In this document: positions 45,909 to 56,668 of the stretch, piece after piece
Layout: the number at the start of each line of letters is the position of its first letter
Numbering within the stretch: position 1 is the stretch's first letter
Origin: Anarhynchus alexandrinus
Lineage: Eukaryota > Chordata > Aves > Charadriiformes > Charadriidae
Length of the DNA: 64,000 nucleotides
NCBI GenBank assembly: GCA_008711295.1
Contig: VUYV01000145.1
Location: forward strand, 1,827,748 to 1,891,747
Direction of reading: 5' to 3'
Translations under genes and position numbers: made by a program
Notes under the pieces: model-generated
The model's input: the letters and a program-made list of their open reading frames with translations, nothing else
The model's database searches: none
Told to the model about the DNA's origin: nothing

Positions 45909-46021
45909 AGGAGCAAGACAACAATTTGAGGGAGAAAAAAAAACCCGCCAAGAGCCAGAAGTGGGTCAACGGCTAATTACAAACAGGGACCAAGAAAGGC
46001 AGCACCTCTAACACTTCTTAC

Positions 46022-46115
46022 CTTGCGGGTGAGGGAGGCTGGCGCTGAGCTGGCCGAGGAAAGCGGGAGGGCTGGCGTGCCTCCTGCGCGCCCCGTTGCT
46101 CTCTTGGCGTGCCCG
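46022..46115 (-). other. TRAF3IP2: Candidate TRAF3IP2 non-coding first exon
   Basis: On the minus strand, CCGCAAG|gtaagaag at 46022/46021 is a near-perfect splice donor at the edge of a CpG-rich segment 8.2 kb upstream of the start-codon exon. A minus-strand AATAATAAAAG element near 46139-46150 could place initiation around 46110-46120, but the 5' end is not determined. Mammalian TRAF3IP2 also has upstream untranslated exons. This is inference. Confidence 0.45.
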
Positions 46116-46395
46116 AGTCTCCTTCCTCGGCCGGCCGGGCTTTTATTATTTTATTATTTTTTTTTTCCTCCTTTTACGACACCCTCCGTGCCTCTCCCAG
46201 GTAAGCGGCAGAACTGGCTCTGCAGCAGGAAGTGGAAGAGGCATGCACGCCACGGCGCGGCACGACGCGGCGGCGGGAGAGCCTCCGCGGGGGAGTGACA
46301 CTTTGAGGCTTATAACTCTCTCTCGAAATGCCTGCGTGCGGCTCGCCCCCTCTCTCGTAGGAAGCCAGGCTGCTGCTTCTGCGTGAGCCCCGCAG
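46022..46395. promoter_or_regulatory. TRAF3IP2: CpG-rich candidate promoter
   Basis: I count roughly 30 CpG dinucleotides in about 370 bp, far denser than the surrounding sequence, with GC boxes and ETS-like GGAAG cores. It carries splice donors on both strands: minus at 46022 and plus CCCAG|gtaagc at 46200/46201. That pattern fits a bidirectional promoter between TRAF3IP2 and an antisense transcript. Confidence 0.55.
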
Positions 46396-46556
46396 ATAAA
46401 TAACTCTAGGGGAAACCCGGTATGATTCCTGAACGGTGTGCCTCGCCGGGAAAGTTGTCCTTCGCTTTTAGTCCTTGGGCACTCACTGTCAATGCCAAAC
46501 GTTAAACCAACTGTGATTCAGAGTACTGAAGACAATCACATGATGAGCGTAAGAAC

Positions 46557-46564
46557 TATATAAA
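46557..46564 (+). promoter_or_regulatory. Plus-strand TATA box candidate
   Basis: TATATAAA lies about 160 bp beyond the CpG-rich block, pointing away from TRAF3IP2. It could serve a divergent or antisense transcript. It stands alone without other core-promoter evidence. Confidence 0.3.
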
Positions 46565-48481
46565 GAACAAAAAAAGGATTTCTCGTCTGTTTTTCTTTTC
46601 CTTTTAGTTTAGACTTCTAGGCACTTCCAAGTTTCTCTCTACACCCCCAAGGAGCAGAAACTCCCTTTTCCTACAAGCTGAAACCCTTACATATTTGCGC
46701 AGCTCCCGAAAGCCGAGTAATGCCGGCGCTGATGGCAGGGTGCGGTGGGGTTCGAAGAGATCTGGTAAGCCATGCCGGTCGCTTCGTCGGCGCAGTGCCA
46801 GGCTCCATCCACCGCCGCGGCCCCCAGTGCGCCCGCTGGCCGCAGCTGTGCCTCCCAGCCCACACCACCTTCCTGACCCCCCGCTCGGCACCTCTCCCTG
46901 CCAAGAGGCTCTTCCTGATCTTTAGCCTACATTTTCTTAGTCTAACCCTAGGAGGAGTCTGACTTGGCTGCAGCTTGTGCACGGCTCTTCATCCTCCCAG
47001 CCTCCATGGGCTGCCGCCACACACTGCCTTAACGCTTGAGCGGCCATCGGTCTAAACCACCCCCTGGCCCTCACTCGAGAAGTGCCGCTGCTTCTCCTTC
47101 CTGGGCCCTTCCCCTGGCACAGTGCATGGAGGAAGGAACTGCCTGCTCAGCACCCTCCCTGCCCAGAGACGGGGCCTCTCTGGGCACCTGCTGCTCCACC
47201 AGCCCCACTTTGTGGTCGTGAGGCGAAGCCGTGACCCGGACACTTGTTTCCTCTTGTCAGGGAATGGCTGCCCACATTTCTGGAGGGAAAATTCAACTGG
47301 CTTGGAGCAGCGTCTGCCCCCAAGCTGAGCACTAAATAGGATTGTATGGGTGGCAGTGCAGTGACACCCTGCAGCCTGAGCTTACCTTTCTCCTGGAGAA
47401 ACCCCATGTCAGCTCTGTCGTCCCACTGATGCCCCTGACCCTCTCCTTCCGTCCTTCCTTCCCTCCTGCACCAAGGTGTGGGCCAGCAGGATTCCAAGCC
47501 TCCCTTTTGGGACGTTCCAAAATTGTCCTTTGCTGCCCCCAGACTGCCCAGGAAACCCCAGCCAGACCCAAACACAATGGGCGGTCGATGCTTGTGGCCA
47601 CAGAGGCTGCATTACCACCATGGCCACTTGAGTCAGCCTAAGCTTTAATCCCTCTGGTTTGGACTCAAGTGTGGCCGCTCTGCCACGCAGCTGTTTTACA
47701 CCACGAGCAGCCCGAGAGCTGTCATTTTCAGCAGGGCTGTGTGAGCCCCGGATTGTGCCAAACCCAGCCCTGGTGGCCACCCCACTCACCGGCTGCCCCA
47801 CTGGCCTCCATCCTAGGTGCAGCAATGGCCCTGCTGAAGCTCGGTGCACCACGGTGGGGAAGGGAGGTGAGGAGCCCAAGGCCACACAAGAGCCAAAATC
47901 AGGGCCTTGGTGAATGTAGACAGGATGGGATCAGGGAGGGAGACCTGCTGTGAGGAGTGCCTGACCCTCCTGGGGCTTACACGAAGGACTTGTGTAGTGT
48001 TTGTATTGTGTTGGCCGTCTCCCCAGGGAGTGTGGGCAGCCACGGCTGGGCACTGGGACTTGGTGGGCAAAGACTCCCATGGGGACACTGCATCAGTACC
48101 TGTATTTGTGGGATTTGTTTCTAAAGGAGTCTGTTGTGCAGCCATCACGCACACAGCCATCATGTTGTGCTCCCTGCATGCAGTGGAGTGGCCTCCCTTG
48201 CTGACAACAGTTATGGACAGTCTTCTTCCGTTATCCACTGGTCATACCCTGGACACCAGGCTGCAACACCCAGCGAACAACAGTGGCCACCTGCCTCGCC
48301 TGTAGACAGCTGCCAGCTGGCCAGAGGAGGGCAGTTGTAGCTGCGACCCACAGCAGCCTGCCCCAGCAGAGCTCGGCCAGGGTTCTTGTCTGGTGGGGTG
48401 CATGAGGGCCGGCATGTGTTTGAAGCATCTGGCACATGGCTGGACAGAGGAGCTGCAAAGCCTCAGGCTGTTAATTTTCAT

Positions 48482-48950
48482 ACAGAATCACACAGACAAC
48501 CACAGAATGGTTGAGGCTGGAAGGGACCTCTGGAGGTCATCTGGTCCACCCCCGCCTTGCTCAAGCAGGGACACCTAGAGATGGTTACCCAGGACCATGA
48601 CAAGGTGGGTTTTGAATATTTCCAAGGATGGAGACTCTGCAACATTCCTAGGCAACCTGTGCCAGTGCTTGGTCACCCTCACAGTAAAAAAGTATTTCCT
48701 GATGTTCAGAGGGAACCTCCTGTGTTTCAGTTCTTGCCCACTGCCTCTCATCCCATCACTGGGCACCACTGGAAAGAGCCTGGCTCCGTCCTCCTTGCAC
48801 CCTCCCTCCAAGTGCATCGATATGATCCCCCTGAGCCTCCCCTTCTCCAGGCTGAGCAGTCCCAGCTCGCTCAGCTTTTCCTCATACATCAGATGCTCCA
48901 GCCCTTTCATCATCTCTGTGGCCCTTCACTGGGCTCTCTCCAGTAGCTCC
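48482..48950 (-). mobile_element. CR1 LINE, 3' end of ORF2 and 3' UTR
   Basis: Plus-strand text ACAGAATGGTTGAGGCTGG..AAGGGACCTCTGG is the reverse complement of a CR1 3' end, including two ACAGAAT terminal-type repeats. The minus strand translates to the ORF2 C-terminus: LEKGRLRG, FFTVRVTKHWHRLPR and ESPSLEIFKT, ending at a stop near 48575. The element is 5'-truncated at about 470 bp, the usual state of CR1 copies, and not active. Confidence 0.93.
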
Positions 48951-51900
48951 ATATATATTTTACTTGGCCACCTAGAAATGCCCCTGAAAATTAATGCTAT
49001 GTCAGTCAGCATTCAGTCTCCTGGGGTCATTTCCATCCTGTCGACTCTTAAATATCTTCATTTGAAGTGGTATTTGTGGCCCAAAGAAAGGAGCGCAGAG
49101 CAGCCTAGCTCCTAAAGACGCAACGCCTGGGCAATACGCTGTGAAAACTGGCCCCTTGTGTGAGCATTTCTAGGTTCAGAGATAATACCTACGGACCTAA
49201 TGGTGTCTGCAGCCATGGCCAAAGGACCAGTCTCTGTCCCCTGACAAACTTGTCAAACCCCAGAAAACAGCAGGTACTTGGGGCAGTTCCTCTCACTTGA
49301 GCTTTACGTACTTTCTTAGCAGTCTGAGAAAGAGAAAAAAATGCTTGAAAGACACTCTGCTAATGGTGTTAGCAGCACTGTCTGCTCAGTGGGTCTCAAA
49401 GGAAAGATGAGGTCCAGCCCAAATCTAACTACTCTCCCACAATATTGTAGAAACTGCTATCAATTAACTCGTTTTTGGATTAGGAAACTTAGAGAACAGA
49501 TATGCAAGTTTATTTCAGCATTTCAAAAGGCTCCCCCATCCCCAAAACTGAGGCCATCCTAACTGCTTTCTGAAGGCCTGTTTTATATTTCTGAAGTCCT
49601 CGTACTGACTTCACTGAAAGCTGGATCAAACTCTGAACTCTTTAAAGTTAGTATCTCATCTGTACGTTATTTACGAGCAGAATGTGATGTGTCATATTGG
49701 GCCCGTCATAAAAAGTACACATTAATACTCAAGTGCAGGATGAGTGTTTTCATTGGCAAGGCAACTAACATGGAGCTTTTTTATAAAAGGTGGTTCCTAG
49801 CCCTTAGTATTGTTGTTGTATTTCTTTTTTGATTAGGAAGATAATGTCAATAACAAGTGCTGCTTCTCGTATTTCTTACCACATCTATATATTCAGAGAG
49901 CTAAAACATAAATGGTTTTGCTTCCAAACGATTAACTGTTCAAATAAAGCACTGCCACATTGCTCCATTTTTAACATTGTTGCTGCGAATTAACCTGGAG
50001 ATATTGCAAGGAGCATTTAATCCCATCTGCCCCAGCATAAAGCACATGACGCTGTCACTCCGGTTCTCTGCATTCGGCTCACCCCTTGCTGCTTTTGCAC
50101 TGCGAGGGAAACTGGGGCTTTCTTCCACGTCTTGCTGTTTAGATTGGTAGGCACATGCCTACAAAAATATTTTCCACTTATTTTTTTTTAAGGCTCTTGC
50201 TTTGGCATTTTTTAGTCACGCCCTGGAGAGACACCTGAAAGGAAAGAAAACAGTACCTGGATGTTAGCTTGTGCAATGCTTCTAATTAAACCTTGCATAA
50301 TGACAAAAACCCTCCTGCCATTTGTTAAGATTTTCCCTGCAGCATTATACATCCTCTTAATTAAGAGCAGAAGCTAAGTAATACCTATTTTATTTCCCCT
50401 TGCTTCCAATTAGTCATCCGTTGATCGTTACCCACTCAATATTTGACAATTAACAGAGCCCCCACTCCCCGCAGGACCGGGATGTGTAGTCCTTCAGAAA
50501 TGACACGTGTAGAATAAAGTGAGGGGAGCTGCGTGGGTGAGTAATGGGGCGAGAGGTAGGGGGAAGGGGAGGAGAAGGCCACCCAAGTGGAACAAAAGAC
50601 ATGTAACATATGCAAATGTTCAGTATGCGGTATGTGTTTTATACGCTGGATGTATATGAGGTCATATACAAAGCTCAGCTGGTGGCCGCGCTGCTTTTGG
50701 GAGGCATGGGAATTTGAGGGAAACACTTGAGCTCTCGTGTGATCAAACGTACCTAGTCCCCTGTCTTTAAGATGCAAAGAGGTTCCTGATTTGGCTCTTT
50801 GCTGCTGCTTTTTTAGGAGAGCAGGAATTAGCATCTGCTTCTCCGTTGTCACCAAGGCTGGGGACTGTGCGCTGTGTCAACACAGCCCTCGCCAATTCAC
50901 CCCCAAGTCCCATTTGCAGCTAAACGCAGCCATGCCCAAGCTGCTGCCGATGGCCGGGAGCATGGTGGCTCTGGGAGGCAAAGGGACCTCCAGGGAAGCC
51001 ACAGGCCCCTTCTGCATCGCTGGTTCCCTCCGGGAGCCTGGCCCAGCGGCAGGGACAGCCCCAGCCCCCGTGCAGTGCTGGGACCACTGCAGCCCTTTCC
51101 CAGTACCAGTACAAGCAGCAACTGGTTGCTGGGGGAATCCAGCAGCGTAGTGGGGCTGGAAGGCAGCCCAGAGCCTGAACTGGGGTGGTGAATAAAGAGT
51201 AGGGGATGCCAGGGCTTTTGGGCAGGCCTCTGGCATGAGGGTCAGCGAGTAAAGCAACAATATAGTCAGAAAGCTTCCCTGCATCCTTTTTTTCTTTTTC
51301 CAGATGAAAAACATCCACTACAGGGCTCAGGGATTTCGTGTGAAGCCGTGACAATAAGTAGCTGAGCAAACTTCACAAGACTTTGGGTGCGGGGGCTTGG
51401 CAACAAATACTGATGCACAGAAAAGCAAACCAGAGCCCTCGGCAAGCTGTAGCCCGGCCACAGAGGAAGGAGATAATCTCCTTTCTTCGCTCTTTGCCCT
51501 TTTAGCTATTCACAAAGCCTGATGCCGAGTTATTCCCAACAATGGGCCAAACAATCAAACTCCCATCTGGCCTGGTCAGGCAGAGCAACACTTGCCTTTC
51601 AGTCACAGGCACACCAGTCCTGTGATTTTTTTTGCCCATCTTGAATGTATACTCTTTACCCCCACCCGTGACAGGGAAGATATTTATATTTGGTAACAGA
51701 AACTGCAGTTGAGGCTCCCCAGCCTGCTCTAATCTGATCACCTAAATCCCTGGCCACAGCGGAACGCAGGCGCTGCGAGCACAGCTGGTGCTGCAACCTT
51801 TGGATCTCCCGCTACGCAACACGTTCCGCAGCCTGGCAGCTAATGACCTGCTTTTCCTGGGAGGGCACTCTGCTCCCCTTTCAGCCCTCCTGCATACTCA

Positions 51901-52079
51901 CACCTCAGGCCCCAAACTGCAGCCAAACCCTCTGGGGAAATGTCTTCCCTCCCCGACTTTGAAATCAGCTGCAGGTTGCTCTTTGCAGTAGCCGGAGACC
52001 TGCAGCATCACCGCTTGCTGCTACCTACCCCTCTCCTGTCCTGGGAATAGGGATTATAACTGATCATGTAGTGGAAGCC

Positions 52080-52118
52080 AGGAAAAAAAAAAAAAGAGAG
52101 AGAGAAAAAAAAGAGAAG
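52080..52118 (+). repeat. 39-nt A/G purine run
   Basis: Uninterrupted purines, mainly A with GA steps. Simple low-complexity sequence. Confidence 0.8.
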
Positions 52119-53039
52119 CTCTTTTGTTGTTAACACCATTCTGTCCTCTAATCTACTCACGTCCTGGTCTTACATTTTTGTTAAGCATTCATCTGCAGGG
52201 GAGGAATACAAGGAGAAAGACTGATGTTTGTGTGGGTATAGATGTTTTTGTGTGCAAATTGCATTTTGAGATATATATGTACCCACAGATATAAGAACGC
52301 TGGCTGTATTAAATGTCAACAGAAAATCTCTCATAGACTTAAGTGAAGCCAGAATTTCTCTAACATTCAAAATGAATCTCAGTACCCTGCTTTTAGCTGT
52401 CAGAAGTCCTCCTGACAAATTCAGAAGCACTGCCAAGGAGAGACTGACACCCTACGCCGGCGGCATCCTGGCAAATGGCCTCTTTCCCTTTTCTGCTGAA
52501 AGGGCATGGGTTCTGGTTTGGCCTGTGCAGGAAAATCCGAAATTGAAGTGCCCCCTTCTTCAGTGAAGATGGCAGGGAATGCTGGCCCGATTGACAGGAG
52601 CCCCTTCAGTGATAAAATTTCCCTGTGTATGAGTCACAGGAAATTATAATCACTGCTTAGCGAGATTGCAGAACACAATGAGATTTCTGAGCTACAGACA
52701 GACTTCAATTATTCTTGAAAGACAGACAGACCCCTCAAACTGACACGGTTGGAGAAAATAAATATCCTTTTGTCTGCACTGCTGGTGGTAATTTCCCATT
52801 AGACAGGAAAAGCCTTCTTTGATGAATGAATATTGTCTACACATTAGAAGAGGAGCTACTGTATATCTCCTAATAGCTCTTGCATGCTTGGGCTCAGCCT
52901 CATGTGAGGCCCTTAAACCCCTCGGGTACAATGTGGTGGCATTCATTAGTGTACTGCATTTTTTATTGCAGTATTTGAGGGAAGGATGGTGCATATTATA
53001 ATAAAACCGAGCAACTTCCCACTCACCTTGAAGTTATGT

Positions 53040-53530
53040 GGCAAGGTCAAGTGCATTTAGCAATCTGCCTTCTTGGTCTGCAGGTAGTCCTTTCCAGGCT
53101 AGAGGCTTCAGGAGAAACTCTCGCACTGGGGATAGATTTTCCATTTACGATTATTCTTGTAATTTTAGCAGTTATTCACTTTTCTATTTTGTATTTACTT
53201 TGCTTTTCTGCAGTGGTAATTAAAGCAAAACCAAAGCGTCACATAGAACTAAGTCGAACACCGTTTGCAGAAGCCAAAGAGCATCATGCCTTTGACAAAT
53301 TTTGGACCATTTCGAAGACCCGCCAAGTCTCACGTCGTTTCCTTCCCATAGAAATATGTGAACAGGCATTAATCGTACTAACTGTCCCTTTCGCGGCACT
53401 GTTGCATGTCCACCAGTCATTTTTCCTGGGACTGGTATTGGATAAGCTTTGCCTAGAGTAGCCTGGGTCACCCCACGGAGTCCTTTCAGCTGCTGGTAGA
53501 TACTCATTTCTGGAACTTCTCCACCACACC
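53040..53530. other. Unidentified open, CpG-bearing segment
   Basis: About 490 bp with overlapping stop-free frames on both strands: plus 53036-53461 (141 codons), minus 53507-53220 and minus 53532-53284. Between 53235 and 53400 it keeps many CpG sites in otherwise AT-rich, CpG-poor sequence. The minus frame reads MSIYQQLKGLRGVTQATLGK at its start, which looks protein-like, but I cannot place it in a family. It may be a retrocopy, a viral or mobile-element relic, or a conserved regulatory element. Confidence 0.3.
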
Positions 53531-55926
53531 ACGGATCAGTTGAGAGTCAGGTGGGCTGGTGGGGGGAGCGTTTGGCCAATTGTTTTTGTCTGGATAGGAT
53601 CTATTTAGCCTTACATTAAAAAAAATATTGGAGGGAACTGGAGATTTTTAATTTGATAATTCAACTTTAACAGTCACCACACAGCTATCTGTGGTGTATA
53701 AACAGTGCTTAAGAAAAGGTTTTTATTAATTTATTGCAAAAATGCTAACAACCTTGTTTAAATTTTTGCTAATGTTTTTATTTGAGAGATTAAAAACCCC
53801 AAACAACAAAACTCCCAACATTAAGAAAAAGAAGCAGAAGAGCTACCAGTGAGAAATGGTCTGGATTTGCCGCTCAACAGTGGCACCAGTCTGCACACAA
53901 GCCAGCTGCAGGCAGAGATGCGGCAGAGACCAACATGGTACTCATAGACCGAATGCTATACAAGAAACAACAAACCCAAGAATCAGAAGTAAAGGCCATA
54001 AAACCCCAACAACACCCCATCTGAGTCTTACTTCCGATGAGAGATATAGGCAAAACTAATGTTTTAGGCTCATCCCGCATTACAGATGGAAACTGCGCTT
54101 AAGTTTGTGGCATAGCAAAGGCTGCCAGGGAACTTTGCCACCGAGCACTGGGCTGAGTACGTGACATTTTGGCTTCGCCAGCCCGCTGAGTTACTACGGA
54201 GTCCTCAGTTCGGTGGATGACGTTTTAAGGCAGGGGGGGTAGCTGTGGGAAAAAGAGGACCACAACTTGCTTTCTAAGTACTAAGAGGAAGCTAAAAGTC
54301 CAACAAGAATTATGGCCTCTTCAGTACTCCACAGCTACAGGTACAGCAACATTGAATATATCATGTACATAACATTACTTATAGACTCTACATGTAAAAC
54401 GTTAACCAATTTATCATGGAAATCTGGTAACAAGCAACATTGCCATATGAATTCACACTTCAAGAAAGGCTAAGTGTGGAACCTTCCTTTGCAAGAGGAT
54501 TTTCAGTCAGTATTTTGTATAGAAAATATTAAACCAACAGTGATAGTTTGTTCTCTGAATCTCAATTCATTATTGGGTTAGTTTTCAGGAACGGAAAAAG
54601 GTTCTCTTTAGAAAATGTATGAATATTCAGAATATGAATTCACAATCTAAGTATTAAATAATTAAAAAAAAAAGTTTCAACTGTCAGAAAGTTGTCTTAC
54701 TTGATCGCAATATTTTAAAGCAGTAACAGCAATACAAGTCAGAAAATCTTTTCCTGCAACACTTGTAAAGGTAATGGTATTCACATTAAATGCAACAGAA
54801 CTATTAAAGAATAAACTGCTCATAGAACAGAGAAAGGAGAGACAACCTATGCATTCAACCGTCTTCCTTGCAGTTGAACTCCAGCTGTTTAGAAACATAT
54901 TGACTTCATAATTTGGAAAATGATGTCCCACAGGTAACTGGTCTGCATACTCCTATGAAATATGGTGCCCCAAATGGCATGACACCCCTTCTTGAAAAGT
55001 CTTGATCTCATCTCCACCATCATCTCCACAGGTTAAACAAAAGAACAACTATCCAAATGTAAAATGCTCTTTTTTTTTAATTACTAAATTAAGAAAGTTA
55101 AACAGTTTTAAAATGTAAACTTGCAAATAAACCATAACAAAATGTAATTAAGACTTCAAAATTTGCAACTCAGTATTAAAAACTCAATAGAAATAGAAAG
55201 GAATTTTTTTTTGGTTAAACGTAAGTAATTCAAGGCTGGTACAGACAACTGAAAAGGTAATACTTTGTTCTGTGCATCCCCCATGAAATGTAAAGAAGTG
55301 CATAGTAATTCCACTGGAGAACTTGCAGACACAGAGAAAGTAATTTCATTAGCGGTACAGGACATTTAACACACTTATTTTACAATGGAAAAATGTTACA
55401 CATAAAACAGAAAAGTCCTAGTTGCATGACCAACAGTTTAGCGGGTGGACATGGCTAAAATGCTATGATTTTAAGACCATCTGAATGTGGTTACACTGTT
55501 TAATAAATCCTTTCGAAACATTTCCGTATACGTGTTTTGATACAAGAAGTCCTTGCAGTTTCGATTTTCCAGTTCAAACGGTGATGGTGTAGTTTTCTTG
55601 CTTTAAATATGCTCGTTTTAATTTCAAGAACAAATCATCACACACTTGTCAAACATTGGAAACATTACTGTAAATACAGCACATGATTCCTGAAAGAGCA
55701 AAGTTACAACCATCTACAGGTACATAATCATAAACAAAAAGTGCAATCCAATTTAAAAAAATCATGCTTGGCAAAAGCCAAAAATTAGATCACTGGTTTT
55801 CAGAATCCCACCAGTGTTTTCATGTCTGCAGTAAAATTATCGCTTTCTGGGTACTGCTGCAGCAGGTTTCATTCAATTCCAAATGAGTTTCCTCTGCAAT
55901 AGCACCCATATACTGTATGTACAGGT

Positions 55927-55957
55927 ATGTATATATATTATATATATTTTATATATA
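55927..55957. repeat. TA-rich microsatellite
   Basis: Imperfect (TA)n run within the probable FYN 3' UTR. Confidence 0.75.
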
Positions 55958-56001
55958 AAAAAGCAAAAAACCAAACACCTGTCCTGATTTTTTTTTTTAA
56001 T

Positions 56002-56007
56002 TTTATT
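56002..56007 (-). terminator. FYN: Candidate FYN proximal polyadenylation signal
   Basis: TTTATT on the plus strand reads AATAAA on the minus strand, about 450 nt after the stop codon. Longer 3' UTRs are usual for FYN, so distal sites may dominate. Confidence 0.3.
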
Positions 56008-56459
56008 TGTTAAAACATGAAAAAAAATGTTTTAGACAAAGAGGCCACTTCTGGAAAATAATACTTTTAGTTGAATCAGGAGAAGACTAGTTAAAATCAC
56101 ATAGGTTTTGCGTTTTAAAAAAAGGAAAGCACTAGGATCAGTTATTGGCACTGAGTTACTATTTACAATGAACAGAGGTTTTGCAGTTTACATAACATCA
56201 ATACAATGCAGTTTCGGAGTCTTTGATTAAGAAAAACCAAGTGTTTTTCTCCTTTTCATCCAGGACATTCAGAGTATTAGGACAAGTGGTCATAGGCAAA
56301 GGGCTGCAGAAGTTCCCAGCTTCAGCCCCTCCTGTGCACGGTGGTGCTGGAAGATGCTGCACTCTGGAGAAGCCGATCACGGAGTTGGAAGCTGGAGGGC
56401 AGGTGGGGCAGGGCTGAGAAACACCTGGTAATTCATGACAGTGTCTGGAGACCAGGGAT

Positions 56460-56668
56460 TTACAGGTTGTCACCGGGCTGGTACTGGGGTTCTGTTGCAG
56501 TGAAGTAGTCTTCAAGGAAACCCTGCAAATATTCGAAAGTTGGACGCTCCTCTGGGTCTTTTTTCCAGCAGTGGATCATAAGCTCGTGCAAGGAGATGGG
56601 ACAGTCCTGAGGACACGGCATCCGATAACCACGCTCTACTTGCTCCAAGACTTCACGGTTATTCATGC
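56460..56668 (-). CDS. FYN: FYN last coding exon (kinase C-lobe end and regulatory tail)
   Basis: FYN is a membrane-anchored Src-family tyrosine kinase acting in T-cell, neural and adhesion signalling. This 209-bp exon follows the acceptor ctgccctttacag|GC and encodes the final 69 residues, from [20 protein letters not shown] to a TAA stop. [19 protein letters not shown] and [15 protein letters not shown] residues separate FYN from YES and SRC, which differ here. The tail [13 protein letters not shown] carries the CSK-regulated tyrosine (Tyr531 in human numbering; codon 56481-56483). The final block has Asp where mammalian Src kinases have Glu (QPGENL). Earlier exons lie beyond the right edge. 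Confidence 0.97.

Larger units (their letters stand above)
37806..46021 (-). other. TRAF3IP2: Inferred TRAF3IP2 first intron
   Basis: 8.2 kb between the start-codon exon and the candidate non-coding exon at 46022. It contains a 2 x 14-bp duplication (39.2 kb), a plus-strand 121-codon open frame (41.07 kb), a GC-rich stretch (41.9-42.3 kb), a solo LTR (43.25 kb) and the purine tract (45.45 kb). Apart from these I see nothing. Confidence 0.55.
46396..53600. other. Intergenic region between TRAF3IP2 and FYN
   Basis: No recognised exon. GC-rich stretches (46.7-48.4 and 50.8-51.2 kb) have overlapping open frames on both strands with no family similarity. Contains a CR1 3' end, a short purine run at 52080-52118 and an unidentified CpG-bearing segment at 53.04-53.53 kb. 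Confidence 0.6.
53601..56459 (-). other. FYN: FYN 3' UTR and downstream flank
   Basis: AT-rich sequence following the FYN stop on the minus strand, rich in A and T runs as is typical of long vertebrate 3' UTRs. Possible signals are AATAAA (complement at 56002-56007) and ATTAAA (complement at 55499-55504). The true end cannot be read from sequence alone. Nothing else is recognised in it. Confidence 0.5.

Noticed and set aside
46604..48481. Many overlapping 60-158-codon frames
   Set aside because: They occur on both strands in GC-rich DNA without recognisable similarity or splice-defined structure.
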